This document shows positions 1-6,328 of a stretch of 8,672 bases of DNA, in pieces. Position numbers and translations under genes: made by a program. Under the pieces are notes generated by a model. That model was not told the origin of the DNA and did no database searches. It saw nothing but the letters and a program-made list of their open reading frames with translations. Origin of the DNA: Acidimicrobiia bacterium (GTDB taxonomy: Bacteria > Actinomycetota > Acidimicrobiia > Acidimicrobiales > Bin134); assembly GCA_009843565.1 (NCBI GenBank), contig VYDF01000252.1, positions 1-8,672 of the forward strand, read 5' to 3'. Positions within the stretch are counted from its first letter, which is position 1. The number at the start of each line of letters is the position of its first letter.

Positions 1-640
1 CATCGGTCACCACCCCGACGAATTCTTGGCCCTGCGTGTACCCCTCCGGGGTCGTGGACAAGAACACCAGTTGCACACCGGCATCGACGGCGGGCCGGAA
101 GCCTTCTGCCGCGGATACCGGGTCGATGGTGAGGCTGAGGATGATGTCGGGGTTGAGCGCCATTGCCGTTTCGACATCGTTGGCCTGCTGGGCCGCGTCG
201 AAACCGGCCTCGGTTTCCACCACAACGTCGATGCCCATCTCGGCGAAGGCGTCGCGCGCCCCCTGGCTCACCGCGTTGGTGAAGGCTCCGGAGATGTGCC
301 AGAGCAAGGCGGCGGTGTAGCCGCCCTCTTGGATCTGGGCCAGCTCGTCGGCGGTCAGTTGGATGTCGCCCGACGGACTGGCTGGTTCGCCGTTCGGACC
401 CTGGGTTACCGGAGCCTCCCTGGCCGGAGCCTCCTCTTCGGTGGGCTCAGGCTCGGGCTCTGGCTCAGGCTCGGGTTCGTCAGGCGGTTCGGGTGCTGCG
501 GTGGGCGCGGCGGTTGCCGGCGCGGCCGGGGCTTCGCTGCCGCCGTCATCGTCGTCGTTGCCGCAAGCCGCGGCCACCAAGACGAAGACGGCAAGCAGTG
601 CGCTCAGTACGAGCCATCGCGATCTCTTTCGTGGTTGCAT
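1..640 (-). CDS. Ribose-type ABC transporter substrate-binding lipoprotein (C-terminus cut by window edge)
   Basis: This is the N-terminal 213 residues of an extracytoplasmic solute-binding lipoprotein; the gene continues past the left edge. Residues 1-25 form a signal peptide: basic start (MQPRKRSR), hydrophobic core, and lipobox-like VAAAC with the lipidated cysteine at 26. An acidic GNDDDD patch follows, then a long Ala/Pro/Glu linker with six Glu-Pro pairs (residues 55-66). The folded domain begins near residue 92. Its pattern (FTNAVSQGARDAFAEMGI, then GFDAAQQANDVETA, then NPDIILSLTIDPVSA) is that of type I binding proteins of the RbsB/Peripla_BP_4 class, which bind sugars, nucleosides or related small molecules and deliver them to a membrane permease. 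The start is ATG 640-638 behind a strong AGAGGAG site, 14 bases after the M20 gene stop, so it is the third gene of that operon. The ligand is unknown; permease and ATPase genes would be expected further left. Confidence 0.88.
   Translation of the reverse strand, partial: MQPRKRSRWLVLSALLAVFVLVAAACGNDDDDGGSEAPAAPATAAPTAAPEPPDEPEPEPEPEPEPTEEEAPAREAPVTQGPNGEPASPSGDIQLTADELAQIQEGGYTAALLWHISGAFTNAVSQGARDAFAEMGIDVVVETEAGFDAAQQANDVETAMALNPDIILSLTIDPVSAAEGFRPAVDAGVQLVFLSTTPEGYTQGQEFVGVVTD
443..478 (-). repeat. (Glu-Pro)6 coding hexanucleotide repeat in lipoprotein linker
   Basis: Six consecutive GAR-CCN codon pairs encode EPEPEPEPEPEP at residues 55-66 of the binding lipoprotein. The unit is 6 bases and imperfect at third positions, so copy-number changes by slippage would stay in frame. 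Such Pro-rich acidic segments usually act as stiff tethers between the lipid anchor and the binding domain. Confidence 0.85.
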
Positions 641-646
641 GGGTGT

Positions 647-653
647 CTCCTCT
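647..653 (-). promoter_or_regulatory. Ribosome binding site of the binding-lipoprotein gene
   Basis: On the minus strand AGAGGAG lies 6 bases before ATG 640. It sits in the short gap directly after the M20 gene stop codon (655-657). It fixes the lipoprotein start and shows that the gene is internal to an operon. Confidence 0.85.
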
Positions 654-654
654 T

Positions 655-1905
655 TCAGTTGATGGTTGGGGCTGGTTCGAGTCCGCACCACGACGCCACA
701 AAATGGGCGAGGGTACGGGTGGCGGCTACGAGTTCGTCGATGTCCACGCGTTCAAACGGCGTGTGGGCGTGGGAGATGTCACCGGGAGCGAAGTACACGC
801 CTGGTATGCCGTACGCGGAAAGGAACGACTTCTCCGACCAGTACGGCGCGGCCTCTATTCGGGGCACATCGCCGGTGATCGCAGTGATCGACGCGCCCAG
901 GGTTTGCACCGCGGGATGGTCAGAAGGGGTTTCGTCGGGCGTGCCTCCAACCGGGTGATCCCGGGGGGCGGTGAACTCCACCGAGGCTTCGACTCCGTGA
1001 TCTGAGGCCACCCGGGCGGTGATGTCTCGGATGGATTGGGCGGCGGCGTCAAGGCTCTCGTGGGGGAGGATCTTGCGGATCAAAGACAGATCGAATCGCC
1101 CGGGCACGGCGATGCTCTCCCCCGAGCGGACCTCGGTGACGAGGAGGAATGCCTCCCCAATCAGAGGATGCGCTGGTTGGGATCGGAGGCTGTCGGAATG
1201 CTCCCAGAGCGCGGTCAGGAGGTGGTGGCCGGCTCTCAAGGCGTCCACCCCCAACTCAGGACGTCCGAAGTACGCCGACTGTCCGGTGAGCGCGATGTCG
1301 GCGGTGAGAAAGCCCATCTGCGCGGTGTAGATGGCCGAGGTGGTGGGCTCGGTGTAGAACACGAAATACGCCATATCATAAAATTGCACTTTCCCGTCGG
1401 CCATTGCCGCCTTCATCCCAGCGGAGACGCCGCTACCGGGTTGGCCCGATTCTTCATCGCTTACAAAAAGAGCGGTCACCGAGCCCTTGGGCCGGCAACC
1501 GGAACGATGAATGGCCCGGAGTGCCTCCAGGATGGCGCAGATGCCGGCTTTCTGGTCAGCAGATCCCCGGCCCCAAATCTCCCGGTCGATAATCGAGGCG
1601 GCAAAGGGATCGGCCCGCTCGGTACCCGCCCAGTGACTCTTCCAGTCGTCGGCGTGCACGGTGTCGAGGTGTCCCGCCAAGACCAGCGATGGACGTCCCT
1701 GTCCAACACTGGCGTAGACATTGGCCCGGGTGTCGTCAAACGGGGCCAGCAGACTGCGGTCCCAAGCGCTGTCACTCAGGTGGCTGTGTACCCACCGTGC
1801 GAACTCCCCTTCGTGGGGTGTCACGCTGGGTATGCCGATTGCCTGCTGGAGGAGTTTGACGAGCATGTCGGCGTTCACCGACTCGGCGACGGTCTCGGGG
1901 GTCAT
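655..1905 (-). CDS. M20-family zinc metallohydrolase (ArgE/DapE/CPG2-like)
   Basis: This 416-residue cytoplasmic (no signal) metallohydrolase has the usual length for M20 peptidases, which use two zinc ions to split an amide or peptide bond (deacetylases, desuccinylases, carboxypeptidases). The full metal set is visible: H79 and D81 in AGHLDTV, bridging D117 in GRGSADQKAG, general base E151 and ligand E152 in SDEES, E186 in TEPT, and H381 in SHAHTPFE. The lid/dimerisation domain spans about 200-310. The conserved histidine there (GxxAHxxxP) is Tyr212 in GQSAYFGRP, an unusual change because that histidine normally reaches into the partner subunit's active site. The start ATG 1905 overlaps the ROK stop as ATGA, so translation is probably coupled; the binding-lipoprotein gene follows after 14 bases. 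Family assignment is firm, but the substrate is unknown: arginine or lysine biosynthesis is not implied by the context, and uptake followed by hydrolysis of an imported amide compound is more likely. Confidence 0.9.
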   Translation of the reverse strand: MTPETVAESVNADMLVKLLQQAIGIPSVTPHEGEFARWVHSHLSDSAWDRSLLAPFDDTRANVYASVGQGRPSLVLAGHLDTVHADDWKSHWAGTERADPFAASIIDREIWGRGSADQKAGICAILEALRAIHRSGCRPKGSVTALFVSDEESGQPGSGVSAGMKAAMADGKVQFYDMAYFVFYTEPTTSAIYTAQMGFLTADIALTGQSAYFGRPELGVDALRAGHHLLTALWEHSDSLRSQPAHPLIGEAFLLVTEVRSGESIAVPGRFDLSLIRKILPHESLDAAAQSIRDITARVASDHGVEASVEFTAPRDHPVGGTPDETPSDHPAVQTLGASITAITGDVPRIEAAPYWSEKSFLSAYGIPGVYFAPGDISHAHTPFERVDIDELVAATRTLAHFVASWCGLEPAPTIN

Positions 1906-3086
1906 CGCGGCCGCCCCAGCGTGTCGGTCACCAGCGACTCGTGCAGCTCGTCTAGCGCCCGCGACACCGCCCCGAGAAATGTGGCCCGCCGTCCCAGCGT
2001 CGAGGCGAAGACCTCCACGGGTTGGGGGAGCTGTCGGCGCAGTTCGGCATTGACGGCTTCAACGAACACCGGATTGGCGCCCACGCCACCGCCGAAGACA
2101 ATCCGCTCCGGGTCGATCAGAAGGCACACCTGCATCACGGCGGTCGCCATGGCTTCGGCCGCGCTCTCCAAGACATGTACGGCTGCGGGGTCGCCCTGGG
2201 CGGCGGCGTCGAAGATCTCTGGAACGTCAGCACTGCCATGCAGCTCGGTCGGGAACCCGGACTCGGCGGCCTGCCCGAATTGCTTGCGGATTGCCGGTGC
2301 CGACGAGATGTCCTCCAGGATGAGGGGGGCATTGGAATCGGTGGGAGAGGCATGGAGAACCAGCGATCCCACCTCTCCAGCTGCTCCCGTTACCCCGCGA
2401 AACAGCTCCCCGCCAACGATCATGCCCAATCCGATAACGGTGCCGATCGAGATGGCGGCAAAGTTGGTTTGGTCGATATCGAGATCGGCTTCGGCCAGCG
2501 CCGCCAGGTTCACGTCATTGTCCACATGGACATCCATGTCGAGAAGCCCTACGAGCCTTGCTCGCACTCTCAGACCCTCGAATCCCGGCAGGTTCAACGC
2601 CTGTTCGACACTGTCAGTAGCGGGGCGGTAGATGCCGGGGACTCCGATGCAGGCCGACCCGGCTTGCCCTCCGATTTCTGCCAGCATCTGATGGGCCGTT
2701 TCCGCCACCCGGTTGAGCGCGGTCTCGGCGTTTGGACCGGTCTCCAGTTCCTGTTCGGCGACGACTGCTCCCAGGAGGTTGGCCACGCCGACGATGATCT
2801 TGGTGGCGCCGATATCGGCCGCCACAACGAACCCCGCCTCAGGAACAAACTCGTAAAGCATGGCCGGCCGGCCCACGTTTCCTGAAGTGGTCGGTGTCTC
2901 GGCCAGGCGGATCAATCCCGATGATTCCAAATCGGCCACCAGGTTGGAGACCGTCGGCTTGGACAAACCGGTCACCCGAGCGATGTCGGCCCGGGAGATG
3001 CCCTGGGGTGCTGCATCGAACATGGCATCGACGATGCGCTGCCCGTTCAGCAGCCGAAGCAGACGTGAATCGGAGGCCCCTCTCAC
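1902..3086 (-). CDS. ROK-family transcriptional regulator
   Basis: This 394-residue protein has an N-terminal winged helix (residues about 12-62; recognition segment near GLSKPTVSNLV) fused to a sugar-kinase-like ROK domain (about 85-385), the layout of NagC/Mlc/XylR-type regulators. ROK motifs visible are DIGATK (91-96), GVPG (148-151), VDNDVN with the former catalytic Asp at 191, GTVIGLGM (215-222) and GAAGEVGS (234-241). The ROK zinc site is absent: the GEIGH histidine is Ser241, and no CxCGxxGC cluster follows, only LEDISS aligned with its tail. It is therefore probably a ligand sensor, not a kinase. I chose GTG 3086 because it fits the N-terminus typical of the family and lies just downstream of a -10-like TATGCT. 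A TTG at 3113 in the same frame would add nine residues but has no convincing ribosome site. It heads the ROK-M20-lipoprotein operon and likely regulates it. Confidence 0.88.
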   Translation of the reverse strand: MRGASDSRLLRLLNGQRIVDAMFDAAPQGISRADIARVTGLSKPTVSNLVADLESSGLIRLAETPTTSGNVGRPAMLYEFVPEAGFVVAADIGATKIIVGVANLLGAVVAEQELETGPNAETALNRVAETAHQMLAEIGGQAGSACIGVPGIYRPATDSVEQALNLPGFEGLRVRARLVGLLDMDVHVDNDVNLAALAEADLDIDQTNFAAISIGTVIGLGMIVGGELFRGVTGAAGEVGSLVLHASPTDSNAPLILEDISSAPAIRKQFGQAAESGFPTELHGSADVPEIFDAAAQGDPAAVHVLESAAEAMATAVMQVCLLIDPERIVFGGGVGANPVFVEAVNAELRRQLPQPVEVFASTLGRRATFLGAVSRALDELHESLVTDTLGRPR

Positions 3087-3088
3087 TA

Positions 3089-3111
3089 GTTTGTAAGCAT
3101 AACTAACAAAC
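3089..3111. promoter_or_regulatory. Candidate ROK operator (imperfect palindrome)
   Basis: The 23-bp element GTTTGTnAGnnnnnCTnACAAAC pairs 8 of 11 arm positions. It covers the -10-like hexamer of the ROK gene. GTTTGT/ACAAAC arms resemble those recalled for the Bacillus XylR operator, another ROK protein, though the spacer there is shorter. The position fits autorepression of the operon. This is inferred from symmetry and location only. Confidence 0.5.
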
Positions 3112-3124
3112 AAACCCCATGCAA
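3096..3124 (-). promoter_or_regulatory. Predicted promoter of the ROK-M20-lipoprotein operon
   Basis: On the minus strand a weak -35 (TTGCAT, 3124-3119) and a -10 (TATGCT, 3101-3096) are separated by 17 bases. Transcription would begin at about 3089-3086, at or just before the GTG start at 3086, giving a leaderless or nearly leaderless mRNA. The 68 bases between the upstream oxidoreductase gene and this region hold no other convincing signal. Confidence 0.4.
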
Positions 3125-3181
3125 GAGCCTTTCAATAGGGGTTCTCGGCGTTTGAATTGGCCCCCTAGGGCCGAGATGGGA

Positions 3182-4201
3182 TCAGCAGAACACGGGGGCG
3201 ACGACGTCGGCGAAAGTGCGCATCCAGCCTTCTTTGTCGTCCATGAATTGGGCCAGCACCATTTTGTTCACCCCCCGCTCAGTCAACTCGGTCAAGCGGT
3301 CGACGCAGTATTCCGGCGGACCGGCGATGGTGCCCCGGCTGGCCAGGAACTCGGTGAGGCCGTGCTTGTCGGCGAGCCCGGCGTTGACGTTGGCACCGTC
3401 GGCAAAGGCATGGTGGCGGCTGTCGTATTCGGCCATCATGGCGGCCAACCGGGGCTTGATGTCTTCGGGCAGGCCTTTGCCGTCCATGTGGAACCGGTAC
3501 ACATGGTTGGCGGTGCCCGCGATCAGGAACTTGATCTGCTCCAAGCCAGCCTCTTCCGACTCCGCGAACAGCAGGTTGGCAAACCACCACACTTCGATCT
3601 CGTCGGGGTCTCGGCCCCCCGCGCGGGCGCCGTCGGCGCTATTGTCCCGCACGATCTCGCACACGTCGGCGGGCAGGCTGTTGGACAAGATCACCCCGTC
3701 GGCGATCTGGCCGGCCATGTACTGGGTGCGGGGCCCCTCGGCGGCGATCCACACCGGGACAGGGGCCGGACCCCAGCGCATGTGAAGGTCTTTGCCCTGC
3801 CAGCGGGCCGCCTCGCGGTTGCTGAGTGCCTTGACCGCCGCGGTGTAGTCACGCAGATAGTCCACGGTGGCTGGGCGTTCACCGATATTGAGCAGCGCAC
3901 TGTCGCCCGAGGCGATCCCATAGCGGAAGCGCCCGCCGGAGATCTGCTGAAGCGCCATGGCCGTCGATGCGGCCGCCGCCGGGTGGCGGGTGACGGGATT
4001 GGTGACGGTTGTGGCCAAAAGCGCCTTGTCGGTGTGGTTGGCGGCCACTGAAAGGGTGAGGAAGGGGTCGGCCCACAGCGACTGTGAGTCTCCGGCAACG
4101 ACCATGGAGAAACCGCTGCTTTCCACCTGGCGGGCCCAGGCTCCGTAGGTGTTGAGGTCTTCGGGAACCTTGCCGGTGCCGAATGAGATGGATGCGCTCA
4201 T
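3182..4201 (-). CDS. LLM-class (luciferase-like) F420-dependent oxidoreductase
   Basis: This 339-residue cytoplasmic TIM-barrel oxidoreductase belongs to the luciferase-like monooxygenase superfamily, whose F420-using branch includes methylene-tetrahydromethanopterin reductase (Mer)-like enzymes and mycobacterial F420-linked dehydrogenases. Diagnostic sequence is TNPVTRHPAAAAS (67-79), followed by the ISGGRFRYGIASGDSA stretch (87-102), the barrel region that binds the deazaflavin or flavin in this family. A second typical stretch is PVWIAAEGPRTQ (149-160) with ADGVILSN (167-174), and the C-terminus has the family's AGPPEYCVDRLTELTERGV region (293-311). Length is normal. I chose ATG 4201 over a GTG at 4234 because a TATCCT -10 lies exactly 6 bases upstream, implying a leaderless start. 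It is transcribed divergently from the acyl-adenylating enzyme gene. F420 rather than FMN is inferred from similarity; the substrate cannot be told. Confidence 0.87.
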   Translation of the reverse strand: MSASISFGTGKVPEDLNTYGAWARQVESSGFSMVVAGDSQSLWADPFLTLSVAANHTDKALLATTVTNPVTRHPAAAASTAMALQQISGGRFRYGIASGDSALLNIGERPATVDYLRDYTAAVKALSNREAARWQGKDLHMRWGPAPVPVWIAAEGPRTQYMAGQIADGVILSNSLPADVCEIVRDNSADGARAGGRDPDEIEVWWFANLLFAESEEAGLEQIKFLIAGTANHVYRFHMDGKGLPEDIKPRLAAMMAEYDSRHHAFADGANVNAGLADKHGLTEFLASRGTIAGPPEYCVDRLTELTERGVNKMVLAQFMDDKEGWMRTFADVVAPVFC

Positions 4202-4207
4202 GGCCCG

Positions 4208-4213
4208 AGGATA
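4208..4213 (-). promoter_or_regulatory. -10 element, leaderless promoter of the LLM oxidoreductase gene
   Basis: TATCCT on the minus strand is separated from ATG 4201 by exactly six bases (CGGGCC). Counting the hexamer as -12 to -7 puts +1 on the A of the start codon. No Shine-Dalgarno site and no clear -35 are seen. Confidence 0.55.
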
Positions 4214-4238
4214 GAGCCCGCTCAACGGGACCACCGCC

Positions 4239-4244
4239 TACAGT
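4239..4244 (+). promoter_or_regulatory. -10 element, leaderless promoter of the ligase-PPOX operon
   Basis: TACAGT is followed by six bases (GGGCCG) and then the GTG start at 4251, so +1 would be the start codon itself. No Shine-Dalgarno site or -35 is visible. It mirrors the -10 of the divergent oxidoreductase gene in the same 49-bp gap. Confidence 0.55.
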
Positions 4245-4250
4245 GGGCCG

Positions 4251-5768
4251 GTGCTGGAAGTCCCCCCGGTCGACTTCGGCCAGCCCCTGTCGCTGGGCCC
4301 GCTGCTGGAACGGGCCGCGGCCGCAGTGCCCGACAAGACCGCCCTGGTGGGAGCCCGGGGACGGCTGACGTATGCCGAACTAGCCGACGAGGTGTCCCGA
4401 ACCGCCGCCGCCCTAAATGAACTGGGAGTGCGAGCCGGCGACCGGGTGGCGGTTTCGCTGGCCAACGACATCGACATCGTGACCGCTCTTATGGGCATCT
4501 GGGCTCAGGGTGCGGTGTTCGTGGGGGTTCACACCGTGCTGGCACCACCGGAGAAGCGCTATCTGGTCGACGACTGCGAGCCCTCGTTGTACATCACCGC
4601 CGATGCCGATGATGATGTGGGCGCACCCCGGGTGATTGTTCTCGATGAGTGGCGGGCGAGGGTGGCTGGGGCGGATCCCCTGACCCCGTGGCCCCAGAGC
4701 GATCCGCTGGCGGTTGCGGCCATCGCCTATACCTCAGGCACCACTGGCAACCCCAAGGGGGTGATGCACAGCCAGCACAATGCCCTGTTGCCAGGGGCGG
4801 TGGCCGTGGCCCGGGGCAGCTACGACGCCGACGACGTGTTCTTGTGCGTCCAGCCGTTGACCATTCTGAACCTGCAAGTGCTCAATCCGCTGACCACCGC
4901 CCAGGCTCTCGGCACCTGTTGCATTGCCAATCGCCACGACCCGGTTTCGCTGGCCCGCTGGATCAAGCAGGAGGGCGTTACCCACTTTGCGGTCGTACCC
5001 ACGGTGGCCTATGACCTGTTGACCCACCCCGATGTCAATCCCGAAGATCTGGCCACTCTCACCAAACCCAGGGTTGGGGGAGCGGCCATGCCCGAGTCGG
5101 TCAAGTTGCTGTTCGAGGAGAGGTTTGGGATCAAACCGGCCACCAGTTACGCCCTCACCGAGGGACCCACGCTGGTTACCCGCCAAGATCCCGACCGCCC
5201 GATCATCGAAGGAAGCTGCGGGCAGGCGCTGCCTCACATCGACGTACAGGTGCTTGACGACGACGACCGGCCCGCAGAGGTGGGCGAGGTGGGGGAGATC
5301 TGCTTTGGTCCCCGACCCGAAGGCCCGTGGGCTGGGGTGTATCGGACAATGCTGGGCTATTGGGGCCGTCCTGAGCTGTCGGCTGAGGTGCTGCGGGACG
5401 GCATGGTCCACTCCGGCGACCTGGGCCGCTTCGACTCCAACGGCGAGCTGTTCATCGTGGAGCGCCGCAGCCAGATGATCATCCGGGGCGGCAACAACAT
5501 CTATCCGGCTGAGATTGAGCGAGTGCTGGGAGCCGACAGCCGGGTGGCCGAATGCTGCGTGGTCGGCCGACCCGACGACCGCCTCGGCGAGGCAGTGGTT
5601 GCCTTTGTGCAGTCGGCTCCTGGTGTCGCTGTCGGTGCCGAAGACTTGATTGCGCTGTGCCAGGCCAACCTTGCCCCCTACAAGGTCCCCGATGAGGTCT
5701 GCTTTGTGGAAGCCTTTCCCCGCAGCCCTTTGGGCAAGATCGCCCGAGCTCAAGTGCAGGCGATCTGA
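4251..5768 (+). CDS. Class I adenylate-forming acyl-CoA ligase (AMP-dependent synthetase)
   Basis: This 505-residue member of the ANL superfamily activates a carboxylic acid with ATP to an acyl-AMP and usually transfers it to CoA. Core motifs run in order: the phosphate loop YTSGTTGNPKG (160-170), SYALTEG in place of the common YGxTE (E304 kept), HSGDLG with ribose-binding D390, and the hinge region at about 403-423, where the Arg (R405) and GGNNIYPAEIE are kept. In the hinge the usual GRxKD reads ERRSQ. The C-terminal catalytic lysine is K496 in PRSPLGK. Length fits medium-chain or aromatic acyl-CoA ligases. The start is GTG 4251, predicted leaderless from TACAGT six bases upstream. A PPOX-fold gene follows after 15 bases on the same strand; the LLM oxidoreductase is divergent. 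I infer a catabolic or detoxifying role for an unidentified acid; specificity (fatty, aromatic, cyclohexane-type) cannot be read by eye. Confidence 0.88.
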   Translation: MLEVPPVDFGQPLSLGPLLERAAAAVPDKTALVGARGRLTYAELADEVSRTAAALNELGVRAGDRVAVSLANDIDIVTALMGIWAQGAVFVGVHTVLAPPEKRYLVDDCEPSLYITADADDDVGAPRVIVLDEWRARVAGADPLTPWPQSDPLAVAAIAYTSGTTGNPKGVMHSQHNALLPGAVAVARGSYDADDVFLCVQPLTILNLQVLNPLTTAQALGTCCIANRHDPVSLARWIKQEGVTHFAVVPTVAYDLLTHPDVNPEDLATLTKPRVGGAAMPESVKLLFEERFGIKPATSYALTEGPTLVTRQDPDRPIIEGSCGQALPHIDVQVLDDDDRPAEVGEVGEICFGPRPEGPWAGVYRTMLGYWGRPELSAEVLRDGMVHSGDLGRFDSNGELFIVERRSQMIIRGGNNIYPAEIERVLGADSRVAECCVVGRPDDRLGEAVVAFVQSAPGVAVGAEDLIALCQANLAPYKVPDEVCFVEAFPRSPLGKIARAQVQAI

Positions 5769-5772
5769 CAAC

Positions 5773-5778
5773 GAGGAG
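5773..5778 (+). promoter_or_regulatory. Ribosome binding site deciding the PPOX-fold gene start
   Basis: GAGGAG ends five bases before ATG 5784 but only two bases before the in-frame GTG 5781, so ATG 5784 is favoured. This SD-led internal gene contrasts with the SD-less first gene of the same operon. Confidence 0.75.
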
Positions 5779-5783
5779 TAGTG

Positions 5784-6311
5784 ATGAGCGACGAGCAAGC
5801 ATCCGAAGCCGATTCAGCCGACTACGAGGACGTGACCGACTGGTGGTTGGACGAAGAGTCTGAGGAGGCCATGCTGGCCGCTCAAGCCGAGTGCACGTTC
5901 ATCTGGGCCAACAAAGAGGGATGGCCGGTGGGGGTGATCATGAGCTTCATCTGGCGCCAAGGCCGGTTCTGGCTTACGGCCAGCTCCCAGCGGGCTCGCA
6001 TCGCCGCGGTGCGCCGGGACCCCCGAGTGTGCATCGTGGTGACCAGTACCGGTGCTGCGGGGGTGCCCCAAAGGCAGACGGTGACCTACAAGGGCATCTG
6101 TCGGCTTCACGACGACGATGAGACCAAGGTTTGGTTCTACCCGGAGCTGGCCGCCGCCCTGCACGACGGCGAAGACATGCAGCGCCACTTCGCCCGTTTC
6201 CTGGACTCCCCTCGGCGGGTGATCCTCGAGGTTGAGCCCACGCAGCGCATCTCCTTTGACGGAACCAAGCAGTCGACTGCCACCGCGGCCTGGATTGAGG
6301 GCAGCCGCTGA
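5784..6311 (+). CDS. Pyridoxamine 5'-phosphate oxidase-fold (PPOX/FDOR-like) protein
   Basis: This 175-residue soluble protein has the split beta-barrel fold of PPOX-type flavin or F420 proteins. The signature region is a strand pair WPVGVIMSF / GRFWLTAS (47-67), then QRARIAAVRRDPRVCIVV (69-86), the typical stretch around the cofactor phosphate site. A TVTYKGICRLH strand (99-109) and a C-terminal ISFDGTKQ (156-163) follow. The first 29 residues are very acidic, with paired tryptophans at 20-21, and likely form a flexible tail. Members act as pyridoxine phosphate oxidases, F420H2-dependent reductases or haem/FMN-binding proteins. The absence of clear PdxH features and the presence of an F420-type oxidoreductase next door favour a flavin/F420 reductase, but this is inference. 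It is the second gene of the ligase operon and ends 17 bases from the convergent permease gene. No terminator hairpin is present in that gap. Confidence 0.78.
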   Translation: MSDEQASEADSADYEDVTDWWLDEESEEAMLAAQAECTFIWANKEGWPVGVIMSFIWRQGRFWLTASSQRARIAAVRRDPRVCIVVTSTGAAGVPQRQTVTYKGICRLHDDDETKVWFYPELAAALHDGEDMQRHFARFLDSPRRVILEVEPTQRISFDGTKQSTATAAWIEGSR

Positions 6312-6328
6312 CTACGACTCTCTGAGCA

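Noticed and set aside
655..1905. Naming the M20 gene argE or dapE
   Set aside because: Context is a transport operon, not arginine or lysine synthesis, and motifs identify only the M20 family.
1036..2631. Long plus-strand open frame (531 codons), and similar ones at 26-958 and 2022-2885
   Set aside because: They lie antisense to the M20, ROK and lipoprotein genes, show no recognisable family, and are the usual shadow frames of GC-rich coding DNA.
3087..3113. TTG start at 3113 for the ROK gene
   Set aside because: The nearest SD-like AAAGG is 14 bases away, there is no -10 at leaderless spacing, and the nine extra residues do not look like the family N-terminus. It remains possible.
3103..3120. 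Five-codon upstream frame (MGFVC) with AAAGG seven bases before its ATG, inside the ROK leader
   Set aside because: The favoured promoter starts transcription downstream of it, and so short a frame easily occurs by chance.
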